DNA of 64,000 nucleotides from Mesorhizobium sp. (GTDB lineage: Bacteria; Pseudomonadota; Alphaproteobacteria; Rhizobiales; Rhizobiaceae). Both the position numbers and the translations under genes were made by a program. The DNA is taken from positions 69,126-133,125 of the forward strand of contig NZ_SUEG01000002.1 of assembly GCF_005063415.1 (NCBI RefSeq), read 5' to 3'. Shown here piece after piece: positions 52,173-61,836 of the stretch (positions are counted from its first letter, which is position 1; the number at the start of each line of letters is the position of its first letter). The notes below the pieces were generated by a model. That model did no database searches, had not been told where the DNA came from, and worked only from the letters and a program-made list of their open reading frames with translations.

Positions 52173-53128
52173 GCGCTCCCCTCTTTCCGCTCGTTGCCGC
52201 TTAACGCACGGACGTAGAAGTAGCCCAGCGTCATCAGTGTGAGGAACAGGAGCACCGAATAGGCCGATGCCACGCCCCAGCGCTGCCGTCCGAAGGCGAG
52301 CTCATAAATGTGGGTTATCCAGATATGCGACGCATTCGACGGCCCGCCGCCGGTCATGATCCAGGGGATGATGAAGGAATTGAAGTTGGCCACCGCGAGC
52401 AGCAGCATCGTCACCACCGAGACGTTGCGCAAGTGCGGGAAGGTGACGTGCCAGAAGCGCTGCCATGCATTGGCACCGTCGACTTTTGCGGCGCGAAGCA
52501 ATTGGTCGGGGACTGTCTGCAGGCCGGCCATCATCATGATCATGGCAAACGGAAACTCGCGCCAGATATTGACGACGATCAGGGAGGGCAGCACCGTGCT
52601 GACATTGTCGATGAAATTCGGCGGCTGGTCGGCCAATCCAAGGCCGACCAGCACCGCGCCGATGATCCCGAAGTCCGAATGGTAGATCCACTTCCAGATA
52701 TAGGAGGCGGCGACGGCGCTGATGACCCAAGGGATGATAAGGATAGCGCGCAAGACACCACGGCCGATGAAGTCGCGGTGGAGCGCCAGCGCTGTGGCAA
52801 ACCCCAGGACAAAGGAGATGAAAGTTGACCCCAGTGTCCAGATCAGTGTGTTCCAGGTGACTTTCCAGAACACCTGACTGGTGAGGATGGTCGTGTAATT
52901 GTCGAAGCCAATGAACGTCTTGTCACGAAGCTGCAGACCTGGCGGTGTCTTAAAGAACGACAGCTCGACCGTGTAGTAGATCGGATAGGCGATGACGATG
53001 AGCATCACGGCGATCGCTGGGAGCACGTACGCGTAGTCCGCGCGATGCGCCCAGATCTTCCGCAGCGCGCCGGACCTGCCAGGTTGCAATTTTCGGCGAG
53101 CCTCGGCCTTCCCGGTCACGATCGTCAC
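52169..53128 (-). CDS. Carbohydrate ABC transporter permease (MalF-like)
   Basis: A 319-residue permease. After a basic N-terminus come six segments, and the EAA loop 'LLRAAKVDGANAWQRFWHVT' followed by 'FPHLRNVSVVTMLLLAVANF'. 'LVVNIWREFPFAMIMMMAGL' is also typical of the MalF-like class. It lies after the binding-protein gene with a strong hairpin between them, and pairs with the next permease to form the membrane channel. Confidence 0.94.
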   Translation of the reverse strand: MTIVTGKAEARRKLQPGRSGALRKIWAHRADYAYVLPAIAVMLIVIAYPIYYTVELSFFKTPPGLQLRDKTFIGFDNYTTILTSQVFWKVTWNTLIWTLGSTFISFVLGFATALALHRDFIGRGVLRAILIIPWVISAVAASYIWKWIYHSDFGIIGAVLVGLGLADQPPNFIDNVSTVLPSLIVVNIWREFPFAMIMMMAGLQTVPDQLLRAAKVDGANAWQRFWHVTFPHLRNVSVVTMLLLAVANFNSFIIPWIMTGGGPSNASHIWITHIYELAFGRQRWGVASAYSVLLFLTLMTLGYFYVRALSGNERKEGSA

Positions 53129-53159
53129 TTGTGGCGTGCCCTTATTCTTCGGAACGAGG

Positions 53160-53182
53160 CGGCTGCGCCAGCGGCGCAGCCG
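53160..53182 (-). promoter_or_regulatory. Hairpin between binding-protein and permease genes
   Basis: CGGCTGCGCC and GGCGCAGCCG form 10-bp perfect arms with a 3-nt AGC loop, 24 bp after the binding-protein stop. It lacks a U tract. It should protect the binding-protein message and lower permease expression. Confidence 0.6.
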
Positions 53183-53206
53183 GTCAGGTCGTAGGTCAGG
53201 CCCGGA

Positions 53207-54685
53207 CTAGAGTCCGCCCATCAGGTCTTTTACCTTCTTGGCCGCGTCGTCCGCTGCCTCGTCGACGGTCATCGCGCCGGTCAGGGCATTCTGCAGCATG
53301 TCCGGGATGATGATGTTCATGATCTCGGGGGCCTGCGGCAGCGCTGGGAACGGGATGCCGTATGGCAGCATCGAGGTGGTGACGTCGAGGAACTTGATGT
53401 TGTCCAGACGTTCCTTCATCCACTTGGTCTTGAAGCCGTTGAGATTGCCCGGGTTTGATCCGGCGTAGGCCATCTTCAGCGACCATTCAGGGCTCGTCCA
53501 CATGCAGATGATAGCTTTCGCAGCCGGCTCGTCTACCTTGCCGCCCTCGACGTATTCGGGCTTCAGGATGTGAATGTTCGAGCCGCCGAACACGACGGCG
53601 CGCTTGCCGTCGGGACCAGTCGGGATCAGGCCGTAGCGCATGTTGTCGATGACCGTCTGCGCCTTGTCCTTGTCGGTGCCCGTCGCCTTTTTCTGCAGGT
53701 CGAGCATGACGTTGTAATCGGACGGGTGCGAGATCATCATGCCGAGCTGGCCGGCGACGAACAGGGGCTGGTTATCGGCCTGCTGGTTGGTGAGTGCCGA
53801 AACCGGAACCGACTTGTCGCGCACATACATATCGTACGAGGCTTGCAGCGCCGCCTTGCTCTGCGGACTATCGAGCTGGACCTGCTCATAGGTCGGGTTT
53901 GCCGTCGCTTCGTCGAAGACGCCGCCGCCATAGGCCCATAGCTGTGGCATGAAGCGGTACGGCGTATTGCCGGCATTCTTGCGAGCCACGAGGCCGTAGC
54001 CGGCAATGCCGAGCTTGTCGTGGATCTGCTTGGAATATTTGACGACGTCTTCCCAGGTTGCCGGAGCCTTGTCCGGATCGAGGCCCGCGCGCTTGAAGAT
54101 GTCGGCGTTCCAGATGAACGCCATCGTCTCGTTGTTGGTCGGAATGCCGTAGGTCACGCCCTCCCAGGTCACGGCCTTCATGGCGCCAGGCCAGAAATCC
54201 TCGGTCGAATAGCCCACATCCTCTGGCTTGAGCGGCTGCAGATAGCCCTTTGAGGCGAACTCGGTACCGCCCAGGATTTGCAGGCGGACCGCCATCGGCG
54301 CGGCATTGCCCAGGAGCGCGGTGCGGAACTTGTCGAGAAGGTCATTATAGGTGAGGGCTTGTTCCTCGAGCTGGATGTTCGGATATGTCTTGCGGAAGGT
54401 CTCGAAGAATTCCTTGTAGTACTGGCGCAGGAGGTCGGGGTCGCCCTCGAACACGCCCTGATACCAGAAAGTCAGTCGCCCCTTGTACTCGAGCGGGGTG
54501 ACCTTGGCGCAATCGGCCGCCGTGTCAAAATCCTGTGTGCCCGCAATCGAGCGCACATATTCCGGCGACCACTTGCTCAGGTCAACCGGCGGTGCACCCA
54601 GCGCCGATGTAGACGTCAGGGATGCCATCAAAGCAGTGGCGACAGTGCCGCGCAGGACGGCACTGCCGAGCGCAATTCTCGTCAT
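53207..54685 (-). CDS. Extracellular solute-binding protein (carbohydrate, family 1)
   Basis: A 492-residue periplasmic binding protein, longer than the usual 420. The signal is 'AVLRGTVATALMASLTSTSA' with cleavage near 'ALGAPPVD'. The mature part shows 'KGRLTFWYQGVFEGDPDLLR', 'FFETFRKTYPNIQLEEQALT', 'TYGIPTNNETMAFIWNADIF', 'KRAGLDPDKAPATWEDVVKY' and 'VFGGSNIHILKPEYVEGGK'. The ATG at 54685 has an excellent GGGAGGAT upstream. It is first in the leftward importer operon and is divergent from the GntR regulator. A sugar acid is the likely substrate, judged from the dehydratases around it. Confidence 0.93.
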   Translation of the reverse strand: MTRIALGSAVLRGTVATALMASLTSTSALGAPPVDLSKWSPEYVRSIAGTQDFDTAADCAKVTPLEYKGRLTFWYQGVFEGDPDLLRQYYKEFFETFRKTYPNIQLEEQALTYNDLLDKFRTALLGNAAPMAVRLQILGGTEFASKGYLQPLKPEDVGYSTEDFWPGAMKAVTWEGVTYGIPTNNETMAFIWNADIFKRAGLDPDKAPATWEDVVKYSKQIHDKLGIAGYGLVARKNAGNTPYRFMPQLWAYGGGVFDEATANPTYEQVQLDSPQSKAALQASYDMYVRDKSVPVSALTNQQADNQPLFVAGQLGMMISHPSDYNVMLDLQKKATGTDKDKAQTVIDNMRYGLIPTGPDGKRAVVFGGSNIHILKPEYVEGGKVDEPAAKAIICMWTSPEWSLKMAYAGSNPGNLNGFKTKWMKERLDNIKFLDVTTSMLPYGIPFPALPQAPEIMNIIIPDMLQNALTGAMTVDEAADDAAKKVKDLMGGL

Positions 54686-54903
54686 AGGTATCCTCCCTGG
54701 TTCTCCCATGCCGCCCTGCGCCAAAGCAAAGCGGTCCTTGCTCGTTTCGATCGCGAGGATGCTTCTTTCAGCTCAGTGTATCCTCTCGATCGCTTGGTAC
54801 GTTTTCAGATCATGGATTGCCTGTCAACGCGCCAGATCGTACATTGTTTGCGAAAGCCGTGTGTGATATCGGGCAAGGTATGTATTAAATTGGGGAGCCG
54901 GCC

Positions 54904-55614
54904 TTGGCCGAAATAAGCGATTTCAAAGCGATGCCACCGGTGGGGACCGATCCCATCGGGGCCTCCAGCGAGGGCGCCTCGCTTTATGAATTGATCAGGG
55001 AAGACATCATCGAGGGACGGCTCGCCGCCAACGAACGGCTTGTGGTCACCGATCTCGCCCGGCGTCACGGCACTTCGACCAATCCTGTGCGCGAGGCCCT
55101 GCAGCTGTTGCGCGGCGAAGGCTTTGTCACCTTTGTCGCCAACCGCGGGGCGCGCGTCCGACCCATTGATCAGGATTTTGTCCGGGATATCTACGAGATC
55201 GGTGTTCTGATCGAGCCAGCCCTGACACGATGGTTTGTGAATATGGCTACCGGCGAGGACATCGCCGAACTCGAACGTCTCCAGGGCCTGATCGAAGAGA
55301 ACAACTTCGCCGACACATTCAGGCACAGTGAGCTGGATACCGCTTTCCACACGGTGATGTACCAGCGGCACTACAACCGCCACGCCGCCGAGCTTTGGTG
55401 GAAGCATCGCGAAGTGCTGCGAGCCGTGAGCCGGCGTTTCAATTTCACGCTGGCGCGACGTGCCGCGATCATGCGCGAGCACCGCGAACTCATCGCGCTT
55501 GTGAAGGCGGGAGAGGCCGACAAGGCGGCCGAACTCGTTTCCCGCCATGTCGAGGGTTCGGGCCGGCATATTCTCGAACAGATGCGAGCGCGCAACGCCG
55601 CTCGGGCCGGATAG
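54904..55614 (+). CDS. GntR/FCD-family transcriptional regulator
   Basis: A 236-residue regulator. The winged helix is 'LYELIREDIIEGRLAANERL' and 'VVTDLARRHGTSTNPVREAL' then 'QLLRGEGFVTFVANRGARVR'. The FCD domain has 'DFVRDIYEIGVLIEPALTRW', 'LDTAFHTVMYQRHYNRHAAE' and 'IMREHRELIALVKAGEADKA', with Asp and His at the metal positions. It starts with TTG at 54904, which has GGGGAG seven bases upstream; an ATG ten codons inside is the alternative. It is divergent from the importer and leads the row of dehydratase genes, so it probably controls both. Confidence 0.92.
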   Translation: MAEISDFKAMPPVGTDPIGASSEGASLYELIREDIIEGRLAANERLVVTDLARRHGTSTNPVREALQLLRGEGFVTFVANRGARVRPIDQDFVRDIYEIGVLIEPALTRWFVNMATGEDIAELERLQGLIEENNFADTFRHSELDTAFHTVMYQRHYNRHAAELWWKHREVLRAVSRRFNFTLARRAAIMREHRELIALVKAGEADKAAELVSRHVEGSGRHILEQMRARNAARAG

Positions 55615-55668
55615 AATATCCAGTCCAGAACATCGTTAGCTGACCATTTTCAGGCAAAGGTAGTTGAG

Positions 55669-56835
55669 ATGAAAATCACGAGCATTCGGCCGTGGCTGAT
55701 CAAGTCCGATGCTTCTTACTGGGGAGAGTTCCTGTTCGTCGAAGTGACGACCGACGAGGGAGTGAGTGGCTGGGGAGAGATCACCACCACGACAAGGCTC
55801 GCCAACCGCGCTCTCTGCACGATCCTGCGGCAGATCGGCGTCGCCGTGACAGGCGAGGATCCGGCGCGTATCGAGCATCTCTGGCACAAGATCTTCCGCA
55901 GCTTCACCTACATGGGAAGCCGCGGCGCCGCCGTCGAATGCGTGAGCGCCATCGACATAGCCCTCTGGGACATCCGGGGCAAAGTCCTCGGCAAGCCGAT
56001 CTACGAGCTGCTGGGCGGGCCGGTACGCGATGAAATCGCGCTCTACACCCATCCCAACCAGGCCAAATTCACCAGCAAAGAGGCTGTGGTCCGCGAAATT
56101 CTAGACATTGTCGAGTCCGGACACACTGCGCTCAAGTTCGATCCTTACCCCCACCAGGGCCGCAGCGCCGATGGCCTGCCCCGCGAACAGCGGGACGGCT
56201 ACCTCGATGGCAGCATGACCCGCAAGGACGAGCGCGAAGCCGCCGAACTCACGGCTCTGATCCGCGAAACGGCAGGACCCGATGTCGACATTCTTATCGA
56301 TGCGCATGGCCGCTTCGACGTTCCCACCGCCATTCGCCTCTGTCGGAGCCTCGAGGAGGCCGGCCAGATCGACTGGTTTGAGGAGCCCTGCCCGCCTGAG
56401 AGCCTTAACGCCCTCAAGCAGGTGCGTGAGAAGGTCAATACCGCTATCTCATGGGGCGAGCGCGGCCACACGAAATGGGATTTCGTCCCGGTACTCGAGA
56501 ACAAGCTCGCCGACTACATCATGCCCGACGTTACCTGGACCGGCGGCATTACCGAACTCAAGAAGATTTCTGCGCTGTGCGAAGCCTACTACGTCCCGGT
56601 CTCGCCACATGACGCCGCGGGACCGATCAACGTGGTTGCGGGAGCGCAGGTGATGATGACCGTTCCCAACTTCTACAAACTCGAAACATCGGAGTGGAAC
56701 CTGGGCAAATACGATCACCTGATCGACAGACCACTCGACATTTCGAACGGTAGCCTCAAGCTGACGTCGAAGCCTGGTCTCGGTATTGAGATGGACCGCG
56801 ACTATCTGCAGGCCCACGAGATTGAGTTGGGCTAG
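55669..56835 (+). CDS. Enolase-superfamily dehydratase (galactonate/arabinonate dehydratase-like)
   Basis: A 388-residue MR/MLE enzyme. The cap has 'EVTTDEGVSGWGEITTTTRL'; 'GKPIYELLGGPVRDEIALYT' joins cap and barrel. In the barrel, 'ALKFDPYP' carries the Lys-x-Asp strand, 'DVDILIDAHGRFDVPTAIRL' the metal Asp and acid His, 'IDWFEEPCPPESLNALKQVR' the second ligand, 'AISWGERGHTKWDF' the third and 'VPVSPHDAAGPINVVAGAQV' the catalytic His. It should dehydrate a C5 or C6 sugar acid in the cytosol. It follows the GntR gene by 54 bp and heads the rightward enzyme series. Confidence 0.9.
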   Translation: MKITSIRPWLIKSDASYWGEFLFVEVTTDEGVSGWGEITTTTRLANRALCTILRQIGVAVTGEDPARIEHLWHKIFRSFTYMGSRGAAVECVSAIDIALWDIRGKVLGKPIYELLGGPVRDEIALYTHPNQAKFTSKEAVVREILDIVESGHTALKFDPYPHQGRSADGLPREQRDGYLDGSMTRKDEREAAELTALIRETAGPDVDILIDAHGRFDVPTAIRLCRSLEEAGQIDWFEEPCPPESLNALKQVREKVNTAISWGERGHTKWDFVPVLENKLADYIMPDVTWTGGITELKKISALCEAYYVPVSPHDAAGPINVVAGAQVMMTVPNFYKLETSEWNLGKYDHLIDRPLDISNGSLKLTSKPGLGIEMDRDYLQAHEIELG

Positions 56836-56891
56836 CAACACTCTATGCCGGCCCAGGGTGCGGGACGACAAGCCGAAAACGAGGATAGGTC

Positions 56892-58253
56892 ATGGCAAAG
56901 ACAGGTGGCGCCGACGAAGCGCTCAATCGGGTGAACGCGAACTCCAAGCCATCCCAGCTTCGCATCACCGACATGCGGGTAGCAGAAATCGTCGGCGCGC
57001 CGTTCACCTCGACCCTGCTCAAGATTTACACCAACCAGGGCATCGTCGGGCTTGGCGAGGTGCGCGACGGCGCCAGTGCCACCTACGCGCTGATGCTGAA
57101 GAGCCGGCTGCTTGGCGAGAACCCTTGCGACATCGACCGCCTGTTTCGCCGGATCAAACAGTTTGGTGGGCACGGCCGGCAAGGCGGCGGCGTCTCGGCG
57201 GTCGAAATTGCGTTGTGGGATCTCGCCGGCAAGGCCTATGGCGTCCCTGTCTACCAAATGCTCGGCGGCCGGTTTCGGGAGAAGGTGCGCGTCTATTGCG
57301 ACACCGACGCTACCGTGCCGAGCGGCACCGAGACCGGCAAGCGCCTCAAGCAGCGCATGGCGCTCGGCTTCACCTTCCTCAAGATGGATCTGGGATTGAT
57401 GCAGATCGCGGATGTCCCTGGTGCGGTCGTGTCTCCTGCCGGCTCACTTGAAGGGTACCGCGCCCATCCCGGCCGCGGCCCGGTCAAGACCATGGAGGAG
57501 CGACGCGCCCGCAATGCCGCTTACGATTTGCATAACGTCCCCCATCCGTTTACCGGCCTCCACTTTTCCGACAAGGGCCTCGACCTGCTTGAACAGTACA
57601 TTGCCGAGGTTCGCGATATTATCGGCATGGATATTCCGCTCGCCATTGACCATGTCGGCCACATCTCGCTGCAGAACGGTATTCGGCTCGCCAGGCGGAT
57701 TGAAAAATACGTGCCGGCCTGGCTCGAGGATGTGATCCCATGGCAGTACACCGAGCAGTACCGGCAACTGCAGACCGCTACCACGGTGCCGATCTGCACC
57801 GGCGAGGATATCTATCTTAAGGAGGGCTTCGAGCCTCTGCTCAAGAGCGGCGGCCTCTCCATTATCCACCCGGACCTGCTCACCAGCGGGGGCATCCTCG
57901 AGACCAAGAAGATCGGCGACATGGCGCAGGACCACGGCGTCGCAATGGCCATCCATATGGCCGAAAGTCCAATCGCCGCAATGGCCGCGGCACATGTCGC
58001 GACGGCGACCGAAAACTTCATGGCGCTCGAATACCACTCTGCCGATGTCGACTGGTGGGACGATATCGTCACCGGCGTTCCCAAGCCGCTGGTGAAGGAC
58101 GGCTTTATCACTGTTCCGGACAAACCTGGCCTGGGGATTGACGACGTCGTCGACGAGGTGATCTCGCAGCATCTGCAGCCGGGTGTCACCGGCATCTGGC
58201 AGCCCACGGATCACTGGGACAACGAGTATTCCTGGGACCGCACCTGGAGCTGA
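56892..58253 (+). CDS. Enolase-superfamily enzyme (RspA/mannonate dehydratase-like)
   Basis: A 453-residue MR/MLE protein, longer than its paralogues. The cap has '[20 protein letters not shown]'. The barrel shows '[11 protein letters not shown]', then '[20 protein letters not shown]' (metal Asp and His), '[20 protein letters not shown]' (Glu), '[20 protein letters not shown]' (Glu) and '[19 protein letters not shown]' (His). The C-terminal block '[20 protein letters not shown]' resembles RspA and related enzymes. Insert '[17 protein letters not shown]' in the barrel is typical of the longer group. Activity may be low or on an unknown sugar acid. It is 56 bp after the previous dehydratase. 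Confidence 0.88.
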   Translation: MAKTGGADEALNRVNANSKPSQLRITDMRVAEIVGAPFTSTLLKIYTNQGIVGLGEVRDGASATYALMLKSRLLGENPCDIDRLFRRIKQFGGHGRQGGGVSAVEIALWDLAGKAYGVPVYQMLGGRFREKVRVYCDTDATVPSGTETGKRLKQRMALGFTFLKMDLGLMQIADVPGAVVSPAGSLEGYRAHPGRGPVKTMEERRARNAAYDLHNVPHPFTGLHFSDKGLDLLEQYIAEVRDIIGMDIPLAIDHVGHISLQNGIRLARRIEKYVPAWLEDVIPWQYTEQYRQLQTATTVPICTGEDIYLKEGFEPLLKSGGLSIIHPDLLTSGGILETKKIGDMAQDHGVAMAIHMAESPIAAMAAAHVATATENFMALEYHSADVDWWDDIVTGVPKPLVKDGFITVPDKPGLGIDDVVDEVISQHLQPGVTGIWQPTDHWDNEYSWDRTWS

Positions 58254-58270
58254 GGCGAAAAGAACCGAAG

Positions 58271-59470
58271 ATGAAGATCACCGACCTCCGCTGCGCCGTC
58301 ATCGGCAAACATCCCATCGTCCGCATCGTTACTGACGAGGGCCTCTATGGCCTTGGCGAAGTCGAGTTTACCAAAACCTATCTCAAGCCTTGGGTGCTGC
58401 ATTTCCGCGAGGCGCTGATCGGCGAGGACCCTACCGACGTCGAGCGGGTGATGCTGAAGATCCGCCAACGCGGCTCTTTCAAGCCCTATGGCGCGGCGGT
58501 AAGCGCTATCGAGCATGCGCTATGGGACATAGCCGGCAAGGCCGCAGGCGTGCCGGCCTACAAACTGCTCGGCGGCAAGGTGCGCGACAAGGTGCGCGTC
58601 TATAACGGGTCGATCCGCCAGAAACGCACGGGCGACCGGCCGGAGGATTACGCCGCTGACGTGAAATGGATGATGGAGCAGCCGCATAACTTCTTCATGA
58701 TCAAGCAAGGAATCTCGTTCCACTCCAACATGAAGGACACTATCGAGGGCTTCCATTACGGTGTGACGCAGAAGAAGGCTGGCTATCACGGTGCCATGGA
58801 TCAGGGCGTGATCAGCGAGCGCGGTTTCAACCACATGCTCGACTGCGTGATTGCGATGAAGGAAGTGCTGGGCGACAAGGTCAGCCTGGCGCTCGACTGC
58901 GGCCCGGGCTGGATGCTGCCCGATGCGATCAAGTTCGCTCGCGCGGTCGAGAAGTACAATTTGATGTGGCTCGAGGATATGCTGACCGGCGACTATGTGC
59001 CGTGGGTCAATCCGCAGGCCTATCGGGAGCTGACCACCTCCACCTCGACGCCAATTCATACCGGCGAGCAGATCTACCTGCGGCACAATTTCAAGGAGCT
59101 GATCGAAACGCAGGCGGTGCGCGTCATCGGCCCGGATCCGGCCGATATTGGCGGCATTGCCGAGCTCAAATGGGTCGCCGAGCACGCCTATATGCACTCG
59201 ATCCTGATGGCACCGCACGGCACCGCGAACGGCCTTCTCGGCCTCGGCGCGCTGATCAATGTCTGCGCCACCCTGCCCGCCAACTACATCGCGTTCGAAT
59301 ACCCGAGCGCCTCTGACCCCTGGTGGGAGGACCTCGTAATCGGCCTGCCGTCGCAGATCGTGAAGGACAGCATGGTGGACCTGCTGGAAGCGCCGGGGCT
59401 GGGCCTCGATATCGACGCCGAAGCAGCCAGGAAGTATCTCAGCGAAGAGGATGCGGGCTTCTTCGACTGA
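58271..59470 (+). CDS. Enolase-superfamily enzyme (mandelate racemase/dehydratase group)
   Basis: A 399-residue MR/MLE enzyme. The cap has 'RIVTDEGLYGLGEVEFTKTY' and 'PAYKLLGGKVRDKVRVYNGS'. The barrel has 'KVSLALDCGPGWMLPDAIKF' (metal Asp), 'YNLMWLEDMLTGDYVPWVNP' (Glu), 'STSTPIHTGEQIYLRHNFKE' (Glu) and 'HSILMAPHGTANGLLGLGAL' (His). A long insert with 'EQPHNFFMIKQGISFHSNMK' lies before the first ligand. It follows the RspA-like gene by 17 bp and is the last of the rightward series. The substrate is not known. Confidence 0.88.
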   Translation: MKITDLRCAVIGKHPIVRIVTDEGLYGLGEVEFTKTYLKPWVLHFREALIGEDPTDVERVMLKIRQRGSFKPYGAAVSAIEHALWDIAGKAAGVPAYKLLGGKVRDKVRVYNGSIRQKRTGDRPEDYAADVKWMMEQPHNFFMIKQGISFHSNMKDTIEGFHYGVTQKKAGYHGAMDQGVISERGFNHMLDCVIAMKEVLGDKVSLALDCGPGWMLPDAIKFARAVEKYNLMWLEDMLTGDYVPWVNPQAYRELTTSTSTPIHTGEQIYLRHNFKELIETQAVRVIGPDPADIGGIAELKWVAEHAYMHSILMAPHGTANGLLGLGALINVCATLPANYIAFEYPSASDPWWEDLVIGLPSQIVKDSMVDLLEAPGLGLDIDAEAARKYLSEEDAGFFD

Positions 59471-59541
59471 ACCATGCTTCTTGCGCAACCCCGCGCCGCG
59501 CGGATCGCTTCACGCAAAATGGCATCCAGAATGACCGTTTC

Positions 59542-59602
59542 GGGGCCGGATGCGGACTGGCAGCTTTTCAGCAGCGGAGGGTCCAAAGCTGGACATTCAA
59601 AT
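59542..59602. repeat. Degenerate repeat downstream of cyclase 1
   Basis: GGGGCCGGATGCGGACT at the left and GACATTCAAAT at the right recur, with weaker similarity between, at 61650-61708. Both copies lie shortly after the 3' end of a cyclase/TPR gene, so they may be remnants of the duplication that made the two paralogues. Confidence 0.6.
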
Positions 59603-59674
59603 CGGTGCATCCTGAAAGCAACTAACGACGCGGGGAAGGATACTGCACGCCTGTACTGCGGCCTCCAACCGAAA

Positions 59675-61528
59675 CTACTTCGTTGGCAGTCCCGCAGCGA
59701 CGAGGTCGGCTACCTGTCGATCAATCACTGCAGGATTGATATGGAACGTCATATCGCGCCACCGCGTGGCCTTAAACCACGGCTGCATGGCAAGCGCCTT
59801 GAGGACTTCACTGCGTGCATCGTCAGTTTTTCCAAGATGGACATCGTTGATGGCACGTAGCAGCGGAACGGTGATCAGGAAGTCTGACGCCTTCGTGATC
59901 AGTGCAGCAGATTCGGCGTACTTTTCGATATCCGTCAGCGCATTTGCCTTCATCACGAGATAATAATCGGCGAAGTTTGGATCGTTCCTGAGCCCGTATT
60001 CTGCTCGCTCAATGGCCTTGTCTGTCAGGCCGCTGAAGCGGGCTGCTGATGAAAGGTCGCCGATGAGAAACGCGTCTCCGGGCGAAAGCGCAATCACCTC
60101 ATCGGCCCTACGCAGAGACAGATCGAAGTTGCCCTCATGAGCGCTGACGTAGACGGATGACCACAAGCAGCTTTTTCTTGCGTCGGGTCCGAGGTTGGCC
60201 CGCGGAAGAACCTTTGCTTCCAGTTCGGACGCCATGCGCCAATGTTCGTCAGGCTTTTCGTCGAAGCCGAGGTTGGCCGCCAAGACGTGATCCCAAGCCA
60301 GTCCGCACGATAACAGCGACGAGTCGGGAAATTTGGCAAGGCCCTCAAGAATTATGTCCGTCGCCTTCACCAGGCTCTCGGGCGTGAACTGCCCAAAAAA
60401 GAAATTGGATCGAAGGAAGAAGTCGTACTCTTCAAGATCCGGTGTGTCCTTTTCCCAGACCTTCTTGTATTCGATGTCGTACATTTTTCCGCGCTGGCCA
60501 CCAAGCGTCCCAATGATGCGTTCGATCGCCTCGTCCTGAATCACAAGGGGATTGTTTCCAGAGCGATCGAACTTTTCCGCCCAGAGGTTTTCGCCCGTGC
60601 GCGCGTCGATCAGCTGTGCGGTGATGCGCACCCGCTCCGTCTCCTTCCAGATACTGCCCTCGATCACGTAGGCCGCGTTCAATTCTTGGCCGATCTGGCG
60701 GACATCGGTTGGCTTGTCCTTGTAGACAAAGGTAGAGCTACGCGAGAGCACCTTAAGTTCGGTGACGCCTGCCAGCATCGAGATCAAATTGTCTGTCATG
60801 CCGTCGCTGAAATACTCCAGCTTCGGGTCGCCGCTCATGTTCTTGAACGGCAGAACCGCGACGGTCGGGATACCACCCTGGCCCATATCGCGCTTTGTTC
60901 CATAGAACTGCCACCACGCCAGGATCGCTGTGACTGCTAAGACCAGCACCAGGAAGCTCGCCACGACTGGCAGCCGCGACCGGCTGCGGCTCGCGCGCCT
61001 GGGCTTGGCCTTGCCGCCGATCGTGACACGGTATGCCTCCACCGGCTCCGCGATGTTCTTGACCCTCTGCAGGCCCATCGACTGAAAGCCGAAAGCCAGC
61101 TTCTTCTCAACCTCGCGCGCGACCTTTGCAGACACCCAGATGCCGCCAGGCTCGGCAAGTTGTTCTAGTCGCGCCGCGATATTTACGCCCTCGCCAAACC
61201 GATCGTCACCCTCGACAATCACCTCGCCAAGATTGACGCCGATGCGCACTTCGACGCGCTGGTCTTTCGGCAAAGAGGCGTTTCGCTCGGCCAGCCCACG
61301 TTGCAACGAAACCGCGCATTCCATCGCCTCGACGACAGAAGAAAACTCCGCCAGCAGGCCGTCGCCCATCAGCTTGAAGATAGTGCCATGATGACGCGCT
61401 ACTGTCGGCTCGAAAAGTTCCTTATGATCGGCGCGCACCCGTTCATGCGTACCCGCCTCGTCGCGCTCCATCATGGCAGAGTATCCGACAACGTCAGCAG
61501 CAAGGATGGCGGCGAGCTTGCGGTCCAT
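59675..61528 (-). CDS. Class III adenylate cyclase with TM, TolB-like and TPR regions (cyclase 1)
   Basis: A 617-residue membrane protein. Residues 1-170 are a class III cyclase domain: Asp12 in 'MDRKLAAILAADVVGYSAMM' and Asp56 in 'GTIFKLMGDGLLAEF' bind metal, Lys52 should read adenine, and Asn116 and Arg120 in 'FGEGVNIAARLEQLAE' close the site. One TM helix follows ('VVASFLVLVLAVTAILAWW'). Beyond it, 'IPTVAVLPFKNMSGDPKLEY' begins a TolB-N/FlgO-like region, then degenerate TPR-type helices to the C-terminus. The large tail may lie in the periplasm and sense a ligand. The ATG at 61528 gives the standard family start; the frame extends further upstream without homology. Confidence 0.92.
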   Translation of the reverse strand: MDRKLAAILAADVVGYSAMMERDEAGTHERVRADHKELFEPTVARHHGTIFKLMGDGLLAEFSSVVEAMECAVSLQRGLAERNASLPKDQRVEVRIGVNLGEVIVEGDDRFGEGVNIAARLEQLAEPGGIWVSAKVAREVEKKLAFGFQSMGLQRVKNIAEPVEAYRVTIGGKAKPRRASRSRSRLPVVASFLVLVLAVTAILAWWQFYGTKRDMGQGGIPTVAVLPFKNMSGDPKLEYFSDGMTDNLISMLAGVTELKVLSRSSTFVYKDKPTDVRQIGQELNAAYVIEGSIWKETERVRITAQLIDARTGENLWAEKFDRSGNNPLVIQDEAIERIIGTLGGQRGKMYDIEYKKVWEKDTPDLEEYDFFLRSNFFFGQFTPESLVKATDIILEGLAKFPDSSLLSCGLAWDHVLAANLGFDEKPDEHWRMASELEAKVLPRANLGPDARKSCLWSSVYVSAHEGNFDLSLRRADEVIALSPGDAFLIGDLSSAARFSGLTDKAIERAEYGLRNDPNFADYYLVMKANALTDIEKYAESAALITKASDFLITVPLLRAINDVHLGKTDDARSEVLKALAMQPWFKATRWRDMTFHINPAVIDRQVADLVAAGLPTK

Positions 61529-61836
61529 TTCGGAGCACTCTGTCGGCGGCCAACCTCGGAGGCGAGGTGGCAAACCCTCCCGGTTCCAATCAGTTTCGCC
61601 TATCAGGACCTTACCCGCAAGCGGCTGCCGGTTACGAAACGACTTGATTGGGGCCGGACGCGGACTAACAGCTCCTGGTGGCCACGGAGCAATACAAGAC
61701 ATTCAAATTGATGGGTCTAGGGTCTCTGATCGGCCCGAAGCGGACGTCGACCATGGGCGGCAAGCCGTCGCCAAGATGAGGAGGAGACTTCCTCTGTTAG
61801 CCGTTTTGAAGATGCGATGAGGTCCGCTCGTTGCAA
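61529..61836. other. Gap between the two cyclase genes
   Basis: About 300 bp after the end of cyclase 2 and before cyclase 1. It contains the second copy of the degenerate repeat (61650-61708). No other gene or strong hairpin is seen. Confidence 0.4.
61650..61708. repeat. Degenerate repeat downstream of cyclase 2
   Basis: Partner of 59542-59602; shares GGGGCCGGAYGCGGACT and GACATTCAAAT with a similar spacing. It lies about 130 bp past the cyclase 2 stop. Confidence 0.6.

Noticed and set aside
59490..59520. Possible terminator with CCGCGCCGCGCGG after the last dehydratase
   Set aside because: The stem is short and imperfect with no U tract.
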